A stretch of 64,000 bases of DNA from an uncultured Gammaproteobacteria bacterium (GCA_947259975.1 CAMYOD010000074.1:62001-126000); one strand, 5' to 3'. Positions 1 to 10,170 are shown, numbered from the stretch's first letter. Notes: generated from the letters alone by a model not told the origin. Program-made: numbers and translations.

Positions 1-488
1 GGATCGAACACCATGTTGCCTTCGTCGTCCACCGCGACCTTGCTGAACAGGTTCAGATTGGCTGCCATATCGCGCTCGTTCATGCCATATTTCGCCAGCT
101 CGACCAGAAAGCTATCGTGTCCGTTGAGGTACCAGTCATTGCGGTGATCCTGGTAGTTTCGCTCACCCCATTTTTCATTCACAGACGCCGCGGTGGTATT
201 GCCACCCACCGTGTCATGCCAGCCAACCGTGTCCTCGATAATCGAGCAGAATATACGTCCCATATCCGAGTACAGGCAGTTGCCGCGGGTCAACTTGAAG
301 GTGTGCTGGCATTTTAGGGTGTCGGGCGCGTTATAGCGTTCGAGGTAATTCGATGGGTTATAGAACAGCATGCCAACATTGGCGCCGCCGTCCTTGTCGA
401 TCAGGTGCAGGGTCGTACCCTTGCGCATCAGCATCGACCAATGCTTGCCGCCCGGGATCTCATCCTGGTAGAAAACTTCGTTCGTCAC
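1..488 (-). CDS. Carboxyguanidine deiminase subunit (urea carboxylase-associated, DUF1989), 5' part
   Basis: Runs off the left edge; only the first 162 codons are visible. The start is GTG at 488, chosen because GAGGAG lies just upstream and no ATG fits. The protein opens VTNEVFYQDEIPGGKHWSML and contains GNCLYSDMGRIFCSI and GWHDTVGG, typical of the DUF1989 proteins annotated as urea carboxylase-associated protein 1 or 2. In published guanidine metabolism, a pair of these proteins forms a deiminase that converts carboxyguanidine to allophanate. It is the fourth gene of an operon with the transporter at 501-3238, 12 bp after the ATPase stop. Guanidine carboxylase and allophanate hydrolase genes are expected beyond the edge (inference). 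Which of the two subunits this is was not settled. Confidence 0.85.
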   Translation of the reverse strand, partial: MTNEVFYQDEIPGGKHWSMLMRKGTTLHLIDKDGGANVGMLFYNPSNYLERYNAPDTLKCQHTFKLTRGNCLYSDMGRIFCSIIEDTVGWHDTVGGNTTAASVNEKWGERNYQDHRNDWYLNGHDSFLVELAKYGMNERDMAANLNLFSKVAVDDEGNMVFD

Positions 489-500
489 TGTCGTGGCTCC

Positions 501-1286
501 TCATTCAATCAGTGCCCTGCGGCTTTCATCCAGGGATTCATTGATGTCTTCATAGGTATCGCCATTGGTCTTTCCCACCGGAATATCATAGGTGATAAAA
601 GCGCCGTAGGCGTTGGTATTATGCGGATCCAGCCTGATTTTATCGAACACCCAAAGACGGGTCCCGAGATAGAAACCTTCCTGCAGGTCATGGGTGATCA
701 TGAATACGGTCAGACCCGTCTTCTTCCATAAATCGAGGATCAGCTCATGCATATCCGCCCGGATTCCCGGATCGAGTGCGCCGAAGGGCTCGTCCAGTAG
801 CAGGATACGCGGGTTCTTCATCAGCGCCTGGGCAATCGCCAGACGCTGCTGCATGCCTCCCGACAGCTCATGCGGGTACCGGTCGAGCGCCTGGGTCAAG
901 CCGACAGACTCGAGTATGTGCCGGGCCCTGACTTCCGCCTCCCGGCGTTCGTCGCCAAACAGCCTGCCCAGTACCGGGGACTTGCCCAGCTCGGCGCCCA
1001 GCAGCGTATTCTTCAATACCGTCAAGTGGGGAAACACCGAGTATCTCTGGAACACGATGCCGCGTTCCTCACCCGGCTCGTTCGGAAACGGCTTGCCCTC
1101 GAGCAGTAATTCGCCGCGGCTCGGTTGCTCGACGCCGAGCAGCATGCGCAGGAAAGTGGTCTTGCCGCAGCCCGAGGTGCCGACGATGGTGATGAACTCG
1201 CCTTCTTCCACGCTTACATTGACCTGTTCCAGCACTACGTTGTCGCCGTATTCCTTCCACAGGTTCTTTGCTTCGATTATTGGCAT
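501..1286 (-). CDS. ABC transporter ATP-binding protein (guanidine/urea carboxylase-linked type)
   Basis: A 261-residue ATPase of the nitrate/sulfonate/taurine importer group (NrtD/SsuB/TauB-like). It has Walker A GTSGCGKTT near residue 37, the signature LSGGMQQRLA near 142 and Walker B LLLDEPFG near 160. An ORF extends further upstream, but MPIIEAKNLW at 1286 is the family-like start and follows the permease stop by two bases. It would energise import of the substrate captured by the protein at 2177-3238. Riboswitch control of the operon points to guanidine rather than urea (inference). Confidence 0.9.
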   Translation of the reverse strand: MPIIEAKNLWKEYGDNVVLEQVNVSVEEGEFITIVGTSGCGKTTFLRMLLGVEQPSRGELLLEGKPFPNEPGEERGIVFQRYSVFPHLTVLKNTLLGAELGKSPVLGRLFGDERREAEVRARHILESVGLTQALDRYPHELSGGMQQRLAIAQALMKNPRILLLDEPFGALDPGIRADMHELILDLWKKTGLTVFMITHDLQEGFYLGTRLWVFDKIRLDPHNTNAYGAFITYDIPVGKTNGDTYEDINESLDESRRALIE

Positions 1287-1288
1287 GG

Positions 1289-2107
1289 TTATTTGCTCGA
1301 CATATGGAACCACGGGAAGAACCGGGTAGAAACAAAGCGCAGCACATAGTCGGTCATGAACGCGAGAAACGTGATCCACACAACATACGGCAGGATGACG
1401 TCCATGGACAGATAGCGCCTTACCAGGAAGATGCGGTAGCCGAGCCCGTCGGTTGAAGCGATGGCCTCGGCGGCAATCAGGAACAACCACGCGGCGCCCA
1501 GGGAGAGGCGCAGGGCTTCGATCAGGCGTGGCAGGATCTGCGGCATAACCACGCGCAGGATGACCAGCCAGGTCGTGGCGCCCAGGGTCTGTGCCTTGAT
1601 CATTTGTTCGGCGGGCAGCTCCATGACCTTGCCCTGCAGGTCGCGAATAATGAACGGTGTGATACCAATAGCAATCAACACCACCTTTGAGAGTTCGCCC
1701 AGCCCGAGCACGATGAATAGTACCGGCAGCACAGCCAGTGGCGGAATCAATGATATCGCGGTGATTACCGGCGACAGGTTGGCGCGCACCAGCGGGATGA
1801 CTCCGTTGATGATCCCGAACAGCAGGCCGATGATGGCGGCGATGCCGAGCCCCAGGCCCAGGCGTCTCAGGCTCGACGCTGTATCATTCCATAATATGTA
1901 ATCCCCGGTGCGTTTGCTCGGTTCCGTGGCCAGCGTATCTACCGCGGTCGCCATGCTCTGTAGCGATGGCAGTAGTTTGTCCTGCGGGTTTTCCGCCAGA
2001 CGCGCATTCGAGGAGGTGATGTAGAGAATTAGCAGGAGAATGAAAGGAATCGCGCCCAGCACATACCTGGACACGTTCCCGGGGTGGCGATTCATCAGGC
2101 GTTTCAT
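1289..2107 (-). CDS. ABC transporter permease (guanidine/urea carboxylase-linked type)
   Basis: A 272-residue inner-membrane permease with about six hydrophobic segments. An EAA-like loop (AQTLGATTWLVILRVVMPQI) lies near residue 175, where it would contact the ATPase. It belongs to the SsuC/TauC/NrtB type of binding-protein-dependent transport component. It sits between the binding-protein and ATPase genes, 69 bp after the former and 2 bp before the latter, so the three are surely one transcription unit. Nothing in it defines the substrate; that comes from the riboswitch upstream and the deiminase gene downstream. Confidence 0.88.
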   Translation of the reverse strand: MKRLMNRHPGNVSRYVLGAIPFILLLILYITSSNARLAENPQDKLLPSLQSMATAVDTLATEPSKRTGDYILWNDTASSLRRLGLGLGIAAIIGLLFGIINGVIPLVRANLSPVITAISLIPPLAVLPVLFIVLGLGELSKVVLIAIGITPFIIRDLQGKVMELPAEQMIKAQTLGATTWLVILRVVMPQILPRLIEALRLSLGAAWLFLIAAEAIASTDGLGYRIFLVRRYLSMDVILPYVVWITFLAFMTDYVLRFVSTRFFPWFHMSSK

Positions 2108-2176
2108 GGCAACTTTCTCCTACACAGCAGACGAACAAAAGCGGGCCGGGTTCCCCCGGCCCGTTGTCACATTGCT

Positions 2177-3238
2177 TTATAGCTTGCCGTCCGCCGCCAT
2201 CTTCATGTAGGCGGGATTGAAACGGAACTTGATGTTGGCCTCGTCACCAAACACCCCGGCCGGCGTTTCGACGCCGATGAACCCGGCATCGGGTGCGCCC
2301 TCGCCCAGCAGGCCATGGGCGAAGGAGAACCCGGCCACCTTGGCCATGGTGTCTTTCAATGCCTCGCTGTTGGTGAACTCGACAGCGTCCGCAGCTTTAA
2401 AGAACATCTTGGTGGATGCCAGCTGCGCGTCATAGCCTTTCAGGTCGGTCCCGGATGCCTTACCCATGGCGGTGCGCGCCTCGACTGCTTTCTCGTCGGT
2501 ACCGGACATGGTCGCCATGATTTCGTACCAGGCGCCGGCCAGTGCCTTGCCCAGTTTCGGGTTCTCCGCGAGGGTCTTGGTGTTGACCACCATCAGGTCG
2601 ATGATTTCACCGGGGATCTGGCTGGAATCGAATACCTTGTAGCTATTGGGCATCGCCAGGATCTCACTCACCAGCGGATTCCAGGTGGTCACCGCGGTGA
2701 CATCGTCGGTGCCGTAGACCGCGACCATGTCGGCATCCGAAGTGTTCACTACACTGATGTCTTTTTCCGACATGCCGACGGTCTCAAGACCTCGCGCCAG
2801 CAGGTAATGGGATACGCTCAGTTCAACAAGGTTGACTTTCTGTCCCTTGATGTCCTTGAGTGCTTTCTTGCCTTTGAGAATGACCGCGTCGTTTCCGTTC
2901 GAGAAGTCACCGACGATCAGCGCGGTGCTGTCGACGCCGCTGGCCGCGGGGATGGTCAGTGCATCCATGTTGGTCATCACGCAACCATCAAACGCGCCGG
3001 CGGTGTATTGGTTAATGGATTCAACGTAGTCGTTGATCTGCACCACCTCGATATCGATGCCGTATTTATCAGCCCATTTCTTGACGATGCCTGAGTTATT
3101 CCCGTAGTCCCAGGGCATCCAGCCGACATAGATACTCCAGGCGATCCGAAATTTATCCTTCGCCAGGACCGGCTGCGCCACGGTCATGGACAATGCTAAC
3201 AACAGCAGTAGAAGCAGTTTTGTAGTCAGGTGTTTCAT
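2177..3238 (-). CDS. ABC transporter periplasmic substrate-binding protein (guanidine candidate)
   Basis: A 353-residue secreted protein with a Sec signal peptide ending near LSMTVAQPVLA (residues 17-27). It matches the binding proteins found beside urea carboxylase genes, which share the NrtA/TauA/SsuA periplasmic fold. The start ATG at 3238 follows GGAGGAAAC. It is the first gene of the operon, 57 bp after the guanidine-I riboswitch. Published work links operons with this riboswitch to guanidine uptake and breakdown, so guanidine is the best substrate guess. Urea or a related compound remains possible. Confidence 0.88.
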   Translation of the reverse strand: MKHLTTKLLLLLLLALSMTVAQPVLAKDKFRIAWSIYVGWMPWDYGNNSGIVKKWADKYGIDIEVVQINDYVESINQYTAGAFDGCVMTNMDALTIPAASGVDSTALIVGDFSNGNDAVILKGKKALKDIKGQKVNLVELSVSHYLLARGLETVGMSEKDISVVNTSDADMVAVYGTDDVTAVTTWNPLVSEILAMPNSYKVFDSSQIPGEIIDLMVVNTKTLAENPKLGKALAGAWYEIMATMSGTDEKAVEARTAMGKASGTDLKGYDAQLASTKMFFKAADAVEFTNSEALKDTMAKVAGFSFAHGLLGEGAPDAGFIGVETPAGVFGDEANIKFRFNPAYMKMAADGKL

Positions 3239-3294
3239 GTTTCCTCCGGCTAGTTACGCGTTGAGGTTGAGGAGGTTCAATGACATGCATTGCA

Positions 3295-3412
3295 TACCTC
3301 CCGGGCTTTTATCCCTCCGTGTAACCTGCGAGGAATCATGCAAATGCATGTTAGGCAGGTCGACTGCTCTCGGACCAGTCATCCAGTAATGGATCGGAAC
3401 CCTAGCGGTCTA
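3295..3412 (-). promoter_or_regulatory. Guanidine-I (ykkC type 1) riboswitch
   Basis: On the minus strand three conserved blocks occur in the order and spacing of this riboswitch: CTAGGGTTCCG (3405-3395), ACTGGTCCGAGAG (3379-3367) and GGGATAAAAGCCCGGGAG (3315-3298). Between the last two is a stem, AACCTGCGAGG-like against CCTGCCTAA-like sequence. The class binds guanidinium and turns genes on. Just after it, a hairpin at 3271-3301 pairs GGAGGT with ACCTCC and shares bases with the last conserved block, so it could be the switching element. No U-tract follows, so control at translation or by another route is possible. Confidence 0.93.
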
Positions 3413-3470
3413 TTTTTGGCTTGTCGCGGTATAGCGACATGTCACTGAACACTCAGCTGACAGGCAGGTT

Positions 3471-3486
3471 TGCAATTTCGATGCCA
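3471..3486 (-). promoter_or_regulatory. Sigma-54 promoter for the guanidine operon
   Basis: Minus strand TGGCATCGAAATTGCA matches the -24/-12 pattern TGGCAC-N5-TTGCA, with GG and GC exactly ten bases apart and a single change in the -24 block. Transcription would start near 3460, about 50 bases before the riboswitch. The NtrC-like site at 3570-3586 lies about 118 bases upstream, a usual enhancer distance. This is a pattern match, untested, but the coincidence of position and spacing is strong. Confidence 0.72.
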
Positions 3487-3569
3487 GCAACAAACTTGCG
3501 CAGAAACAAGCCATTAGATGTCTGACTGTGCCCGGTGCGAGGCAAGTATTTCCAAAATGGCGCACGCCA

Positions 3570-3586
3570 CGCACTATTTTGATGCA
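3570..3586. promoter_or_regulatory. NtrC-like enhancer site
   Basis: Plus strand CGCACTATTTTGATGCA agrees with TGCACCA-N3-TGGTGCA (read on the minus strand) at 11 of 14 specified positions. It lies upstream of the sigma-54 promoter at 3471-3486. NtrC would activate the operon when nitrogen is scarce, fitting a nitrogen-scavenging role. Confidence 0.55.
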
Positions 3587-3738
3587 AAACGGGTTGCTGG
3601 CGGTCTGGGTCGGGCGTTACGAAATCTTCTGGTGAGATGCGAGCCTGTAACCATCGGCCGCGGGCTTGCCACACTGCAAGTGGCACGGCTTTGGTGATGA
3701 CCGCATTGCGCCTCAACACATCAGGATCTGTTTAGATA

Positions 3739-4410
3739 TTAAGAACGGAACAGACGTGAATATTGCACTTCATGTAGCGCGCTGGCCATGGCCAGCGCCG
3801 GTGCAATCGCGCCGATCGCCGAATCTTCCAGCTCCAGACCACGCTCCATCATCTCCGGCAACTCCACAGTCACATCGCTCAATATCCTTTGTCCCGCGGT
3901 CTGACCCAGGGGCACCAGTTTGATTGCGGCGGCCACCTGGTTTTCTGCCCACGCCCATACATAACCGCTCACCGCATCCGCCAACGGAATTTGCCAATGC
4001 ACCGCGGCCATGGCGAACAGCGTGGCGAAACTGCGCGCCGGATGATCGACCCATGTACTGGCGCCGGGGACATCCAGTTCATCGAGCAACCTGGCGAGGG
4101 CCGCACCCAGATGGTGGTCTTCGGCCTGCAGCTCGGCAGTCTCGCGGCAGGCGCGCAACAATTCGCTCCAGGCGAGTACCGCGGCTTTATCATCTGCAGC
4201 GAACCCACGATAGATACGCGCAAATACCGGTACGTCCAGGTGACAGAGGGAGTGGTCCATCAGACCCAGAATCCAGTCGCGCGCGTCGGCCTCGTCACTG
4301 ACCCAACCCCGCTCCACCGCGGTTTCGAGTCCCTGGGAATAGGCATAGGCCCCCACCGGCAGGGCCGGGCTCACCAATTGCATCAGGCGCAGTGTGGTCT
4401 GGTTAGTCAT
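3739..4410 (-). CDS. ureF: Urease accessory protein UreF
   Basis: A 223-residue protein of the usual UreF length, with the family opening LRLMQLVSPALPVGAYAYSQ and GLETAVERGWV. UreF forms a complex with UreD and UreG that delivers nickel to the urease active site and gates UreG GTP hydrolysis. Its start overlaps the end of ureE by 8 bp, so the two are translationally coupled. The usual next gene, ureG, is absent; the following genes belong to the guanidine operon and have their own promoter. Confidence 0.95.
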   Translation of the reverse strand: MTNQTTLRLMQLVSPALPVGAYAYSQGLETAVERGWVSDEADARDWILGLMDHSLCHLDVPVFARIYRGFAADDKAAVLAWSELLRACRETAELQAEDHHLGAALARLLDELDVPGASTWVDHPARSFATLFAMAAVHWQIPLADAVSGYVWAWAENQVAAAIKLVPLGQTAGQRILSDVTVELPEMMERGLELEDSAIGAIAPALAMASALHEVQYSRLFRS

Positions 4411-4852
4411 GGTGACCGTGATGATGATGGCCGCTGTGATAGGCCCCGGCCTCGGGTTCGAAGGTTGCCTGTTCGGTGACGACTTTAAGCCCCAGCTTGA
4501 TCACCATGTCATCCAGCACATGATCATGCGCGTAACGTACCCAGCCGGTACCAACCTGCAGCGGTACATGCCGGTTGCCCAGATGATAACTGGCGCGTGC
4601 CAATTGCACGGGGTTGTCACTGTAGGCGGTGGATACGGTCTCGGCGGCGGCGTGCACCTCGACCACCATGCCGTTCTCGGCCCGTAATCGGTCACCATGT
4701 CTCAGCACACTGCCCCGGGGCAGCATCAATCCCACCGCCATGCCGTCCTCCAGGCGGGTGGCGAGTCGACTCTTCTGCCGCTCCTCGAAACGCAGGGTCA
4801 GGACTGCGCCGGGCGTCGGGTCGCTATTCGTAATTTCAGTGATTTTTAGCAT
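4403..4852 (-). CDS. ureE: Urease nickel metallochaperone UreE
   Basis: A 149-residue nickel-binding chaperone that hands Ni(II) to the UreDFG complex. The C-terminus is histidine-rich (HSGHHHHGHHD), as in Klebsiella-type UreE, and would bind extra nickel. The conserved histidine of the metal site lies in the YHLGNRHVPLQV segment near residue 95. It overlaps ureF by 8 bp. A 137-bp inverted-repeat element starts 7 bp upstream of its start codon, so its own leader sequence is mostly that element. Confidence 0.95.
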   Translation of the reverse strand: MLKITEITNSDPTPGAVLTLRFEERQKSRLATRLEDGMAVGLMLPRGSVLRHGDRLRAENGMVVEVHAAAETVSTAYSDNPVQLARASYHLGNRHVPLQVGTGWVRYAHDHVLDDMVIKLGLKVVTEQATFEPEAGAYHSGHHHHGHHD

Positions 4853-4859
4853 TGGAAAA

Positions 4860-4996
4860 GGGGTCGGAGTGATTTATTTTTAGGCAGTTGAGTCGGGATG
4901 CAACTTCCGCAGACAAACGTTTTCGATTGCGCTGAATGAATTTGCGTTCGAGTTTTTGGTGGTAACAACTGCCTTAAAATAAATCACTCCGACCCC
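4860..4996. mobile_element. MITE-like element with 30-bp terminal inverted repeats
   Basis: The two ends (4860-4889 and 4967-4996) are inverted copies matching at 29 of 30 positions. Each begins GGGGTCGGAGTGATTTATTT at the outer edge. The interior (about 77 bp) has no coding capacity. It sits between ureC and ureE inside the urease operon, where the gap would otherwise be very short. A lone copy of the same end is at 18965-18990 and a worn one at 14384-14405. No clear target-site duplication is visible. The shared GGGGTCRGAG edge links it to the REP-like sequences beside the transposase relic near 18.9 kb (inference). Confidence 0.8.
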
Positions 4997-4998
4997 TT

Positions 4999-6698
<1,700 letters not shown>

Positions 6699-6702
<4 letters not shown>

Positions 6703-7016
6703 GCGCCTTCCTCCAGCTTACCCATCACCTTGGCGTTGAAACCGTACACTGTGCGCGCCCCGGCGTAGGCGACGAGTTCCACTTCCCGTTGCTGCCCCGG
6801 CTCGAAGCGCACCGCAGTGCCGGCCGGGATGTTCAGCCGGAAGCCCCGCGCCGCCTCGCGATCGAATGCCAACGCGGAATTGGTTTCATAAAAATGATAA
6901 TGCGAGCCGACCTGGATCGGCCGGTCGCCGGTGTTGGCGACGGTCACGGTGATGGTTTCGCGCCCGGTGTTGAGTTCGAGTTCACCGGCGGCGGTCACTA
7001 TTTCTCCGGGGATCAT
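6699..7016 (-). CDS. ureB: Urease subunit beta
   Basis: A 105-residue structural subunit of normal length, beginning [20 protein letters not shown] and containing the conserved [17 protein letters not shown] segment. With UreA and UreC it forms the (ABC)3 urease trimer. It overlaps ureC by an ATGA and lies 10 bp after ureA, in the standard A-B-C order. Confidence 0.97.
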
Positions 7017-7026
7017 GTCGGTCTCC

Positions 7027-7329
7027 TCAGGTAATCGGGTTATGCACCGTGACCAGCTTGGTGCCGTCGGGAAAGGTGGCCTCGACCTGGACCTCGGGAA
7101 TCATTTCCGGGATACCGTCCATGACGTCGTCGCGGGCAAGCAGGGTGGTACCGTAGGCCATCAGGTCGGCCACGGTGCGGCCCTCGCGCGCACCCTCCAT
7201 GATGGCCGCGCTGATGAAGGCCATCGCCTCCGGGTAATTCAGCCTCAGACCTTTGGCTTTGCGCCGTTCCGCCAGCAGGGCGGCGGTGAAAATCAGCAGT
7301 TTATCTTTCTCCCGGGGGGATAATTCCAT
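7027..7329 (-). CDS. ureA: Urease subunit gamma
   Basis: A 100-residue urease gamma subunit. A longer frame runs upstream to 7416, but [20 protein letters not shown] at 7329 is the family's invariant start. The conserved [20 protein letters not shown] and LVTVHNPI segments are present. It is separated from ureD by 168 bp, which contains a few CAAGAT-type bases like the heptad arrays elsewhere; a separate promoter could lie there, though none was clear. Confidence 0.96.
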   Translation of the reverse strand: MELSPREKDKLLIFTAALLAERRKAKGLRLNYPEAMAFISAAIMEGAREGRTVADLMAYGTTLLARDDVMDGIPEMIPEVQVEATFPDGTKLVTVHNPIT

Positions 7330-7497
7330 ACCGACATCCTCGATAAAAGGGGCAGACGTATTTTGTGATCCCGATATCGTCTCGTTAAATAAATAATCAA
7401 AGAGAAAACCAGCCACAACTCCTGGTCAATGCATATTTCAGCATCGTCCTTCCAGAATTGTCGCTTTGCACTTTCATCTTGTATCTTTTCTCCGCTT

Positions 7498-8343
7498 TTA
7501 TGTAAACCAGATACGGGGCGCGCAGGCCGGTCGTTGCACAATCATGGGGCGCAGGATTTCCCACGCACGGCTCAGTCGATGTCGCGCATGTGCGGCGTGT
7601 AGACCCAGGTAGCGACAGACGACAACGTCATCGAGTTGGGTTACCGAGCAATACTCCTGTGCATCCTGGGTCTGCACGGCGTCTCGCACCTGGGACGCGA
7701 GGCCGGGGTCCCGGCCAGTGGCGATCAGGCTGGCGGTGACCGGGAAACCGCGCAGGCCCCAGGGCGACGTGAGCAGCGGGCCACCGCCGTCGATCGATAT
7801 ACGTTCCAGCAACAGCGGCTTGTTCTCGCGCCAGATCTCGAATCGCTGCCGAACATTGCCGTGATCGAATCCCTCACCGGCGGCACTGCGGCCGAGACAC
7901 AGAATTTCCCAGCCAAGAAATTCGGCGTCGCCGGTCAGATCCACTCGGGTCAGCAGGTCCGCTTTGGCACCCGCGAACACTATGGTTTCCTGGGGTAGCC
8001 ATTCCAGACGGGCGTTGGGTTGCACGCACAGGTTCACAACCTGGTGCGCAGTCGCGCCGCTGCTGCGATAAAACTTGCCGGCCGCCGGGGTGGTCAATAA
8101 AGCGTGCGCACCGGTCTGCGCGCGCGCCGAAATATGCAAGGTATCGCCGCCGACCACACCACCGGGCGGATGCAACACATACGCATGGCATACGCCTGGA
8201 CCTTCCGGGTAGAACGGCCGTTGTATGCGCAGCGGGCCCAGATGACGCCGGTCGGCCAGCACTGTGCGCCCGTCCCGGTGATGGAACCCTAATTCGAGTT
8301 CACCGCGCCAGCAGTCGGTGTCGGTTTCGGATAATTCAGGCAT
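7498..8343 (-). CDS. ureD: Urease accessory protein UreD
   Basis: A 281-residue urease assembly scaffold, of normal length, that binds apo-urease and recruits UreF and UreG. It contains the family segments GPLRIQRPFYPEG, HPPGGVVGGDTL, TTPAAGKFYRS and EWLPQETIVFAGA. It is the first gene of the urease cluster, and 120 bp without a gene separate it from the membrane protein upstream. No nickel or nitrogen regulatory site was recognised in its leader. Confidence 0.95.
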   Translation of the reverse strand: MPELSETDTDCWRGELELGFHHRDGRTVLADRRHLGPLRIQRPFYPEGPGVCHAYVLHPPGGVVGGDTLHISARAQTGAHALLTTPAAGKFYRSSGATAHQVVNLCVQPNARLEWLPQETIVFAGAKADLLTRVDLTGDAEFLGWEILCLGRSAAGEGFDHGNVRQRFEIWRENKPLLLERISIDGGGPLLTSPWGLRGFPVTASLIATGRDPGLASQVRDAVQTQDAQEYCSVTQLDDVVVCRYLGLHAAHARHRLSRAWEILRPMIVQRPACAPRIWFT

Positions 8344-8463
8344 GAGTCGTTCGCGCGGGAAACTCTTACGCGATCGCAGCGCCGCGCGGGAAAGTCTCCG
8401 TTGTCACAGGTTGCGAATAATACGCCCGAAACGACCGGTACGACAAAGAGCGCAGCCGGAGCA

Positions 8464-10170
8464 TTATGCAATTCCGCTTTTGCGGAAATCGCGCGCGCTT
8501 TGCCAGGCCGCGGTCAGGCTGACGATGATGAAGGCGAGGATCAGCGGGTAGGCCGTGTGCATGGCGCGGTCGACCTGGGGATAGGCGGTCAGCTGCACCA
8601 GGGTCAATATGAGACAGACGCTCAGCACCGCGCCGAGCAAGGCGCCGGCGAAGGTGGTCATCAGACTCAGTCGGCGTGACTTCAAATCGAGCATCAACGC
8701 GATTAACAATGCGATCAGCGCCAGGCCAAACAGCCAGATGCCGGGGTATTGATAGACCCCGCGTGCAATGCGCCACAGCAGTTGGCCCTTGGCCTGTTCA
8801 CGTTCGATCTGCGCCGGCGGCTTTTCCGCGTCCCGCTCCGGTTTCGAGGTGCGCAGCGGTTCACGGGTAACGTCTTCAAACAACGCCATCGCCTCGGCCG
8901 GTCCCCAGCTGTATCTACCGTCGAGCTGGGTGCCGAGAAAATCGTCGAACCTCACCATGCGCTTCAGTGTAGCCCAGTAGGTCGGCAACAGTGCGCGCGT
9001 GTATTCATCCCGCCACTGGGACATGAATTCCGACAGCAACGGCGCGCAATCCAGACGTCCGTCGTCACAGGCGGCGGCCAATTCATCGCCCATGCGGCGA
9101 TAGAAATCCAGCGTCGTGGCGGCATCCGAACCCTGGTAATAACCCGCCCAATCCACCGCGTCACGGAATATCCAGATAAACGCGTAGGCGGGCAGGTCGA
9201 CGCCGTGCCGCCCCTGCCACTGTGCGGCCTTGGGGCCTTCTATATAGTCGCGCAGTTCACGGAACGCGGGACTGACGTCGTAGGCTTTGTGCCGCGCCTC
9301 CTTCGTCACCGGCACATGTTTGTGCCAGCTGTCGCTGCGGATACGCAGCAGGCCGCTGTAGGCGGCCTTGAATTCACTGGATTTGATCTCCAGCGGCGTG
9401 AAGATGCCGTAATGCGACCAGTTCAGCGTCGCCAGACTCAGCGTGGCCGCCAGCCAGATGCCCAATGGTACCGCCAGCAGACCCGCGAAGCGTTTTGCGC
9501 CCGCTACCGTCCAGGGGAGATGGGCGAGCAGTGCATAGCCGAGCAACAGCGCCAGCGACGGCAGGATCCAGATGGACTCTTCGCGGGTATGCCACAGCGC
9601 CGCGAATGCCAGGCCCAGGCCGATCCCCCAGAGCAACGGTTTGCCGCCGGTCATAACGCTGCGGGTGTAGAAACCGTAGGCGCAGGCGAACACCAGTAAC
9701 CCCAACGCGGGATAGATGCTCAGACGGAACACACGACTGACGCTCAGGTAATCATAGGTCAGTGGATTGAACAACAGGAATGCAAAAATAAAGAACAGCC
9801 ACCACAGGTTTTTGATGGTCGGACGCAGTGCGAGCACAAAGACCACGCAGGCCAGCGCATAGAGCAGGCGCTCACCGGTGAGCAGGGGAATCGACAAGGT
9901 GTTACACAACGCGATCCACAACGGATAGAACAGTCCTTTCATCAACGTATATTGGGAGTAGGGACCGAGCCACTCACCGTTGACGATGTGGTACGCCAGC
10001 TTGACGAAGTGATGGTCATCATGCGGCGCGTAATAGGCGCGCAGCAGCTGATAATCCATCAACCAGAGCTTGACGAGAACCAGTAGCGCCACGCCGAGAC
10101 CGAAGATGAGCCAACGGTGTTTCGAGGCGTAGGCCAAAGCGGCTGCAAGATTTCGTTTCACATCGCTCAT
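8464..10170 (-). CDS. Polytopic membrane protein of a surface-glycan operon
   Basis: A 568-residue protein with about ten hydrophobic helices and a large soluble region near residues 255-420 that carries many acidic and aromatic residues. An early HDDHHFVKLAYHI stretch follows the first helix, as in GT-C glycosyltransferases and related polyprenyl-sugar enzymes, where acidic residues sit in the first periplasmic loop. I do not recognise a named family. It overlaps the deacetylase by 4 bp and ends a three-gene operon (GT2, deacetylase, this), which suggests glycan transfer or export at the inner membrane (inference). Confidence 0.75.
   Translation of the reverse strand: MSDVKRNLAAALAYASKHRWLIFGLGVALLVLVKLWLMDYQLLRAYYAPHDDHHFVKLAYHIVNGEWLGPYSQYTLMKGLFYPLWIALCNTLSIPLLTGERLLYALACVVFVLALRPTIKNLWWLFFIFAFLLFNPLTYDYLSVSRVFRLSIYPALGLLVFACAYGFYTRSVMTGGKPLLWGIGLGLAFAALWHTREESIWILPSLALLLGYALLAHLPWTVAGAKRFAGLLAVPLGIWLAATLSLATLNWSHYGIFTPLEIKSSEFKAAYSGLLRIRSDSWHKHVPVTKEARHKAYDVSPAFRELRDYIEGPKAAQWQGRHGVDLPAYAFIWIFRDAVDWAGYYQGSDAATTLDFYRRMGDELAAACDDGRLDCAPLLSEFMSQWRDEYTRALLPTYWATLKRMVRFDDFLGTQLDGRYSWGPAEAMALFEDVTREPLRTSKPERDAEKPPAQIEREQAKGQLLWRIARGVYQYPGIWLFGLALIALLIALMLDLKSRRLSLMTTFAGALLGAVLSVCLILTLVQLTAYPQVDRAMHTAYPLILAFIIVSLTAAWQSARDFRKSGIA

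Larger units (their letters stand above)
3413..3738. other. Intergenic region between ureF and the guanidine operon
   Basis: This stretch holds the sigma-54 promoter and the NtrC-like site and otherwise shows no convincing gene. An 88-codon frame on the minus strand (3453-3719) has no recognisable motif and covers both regulatory sites. The position just after ureF is where ureG normally lies, but no GPVGSGKT-type P-loop is present in any frame. Confidence 0.6.

Noticed and set aside
3453-3719. 88-codon ORF between ureF and the guanidine operon
   Set aside because: It has no family features, covers the sigma-54 and NtrC-like sites, and is not a piece of ureG.
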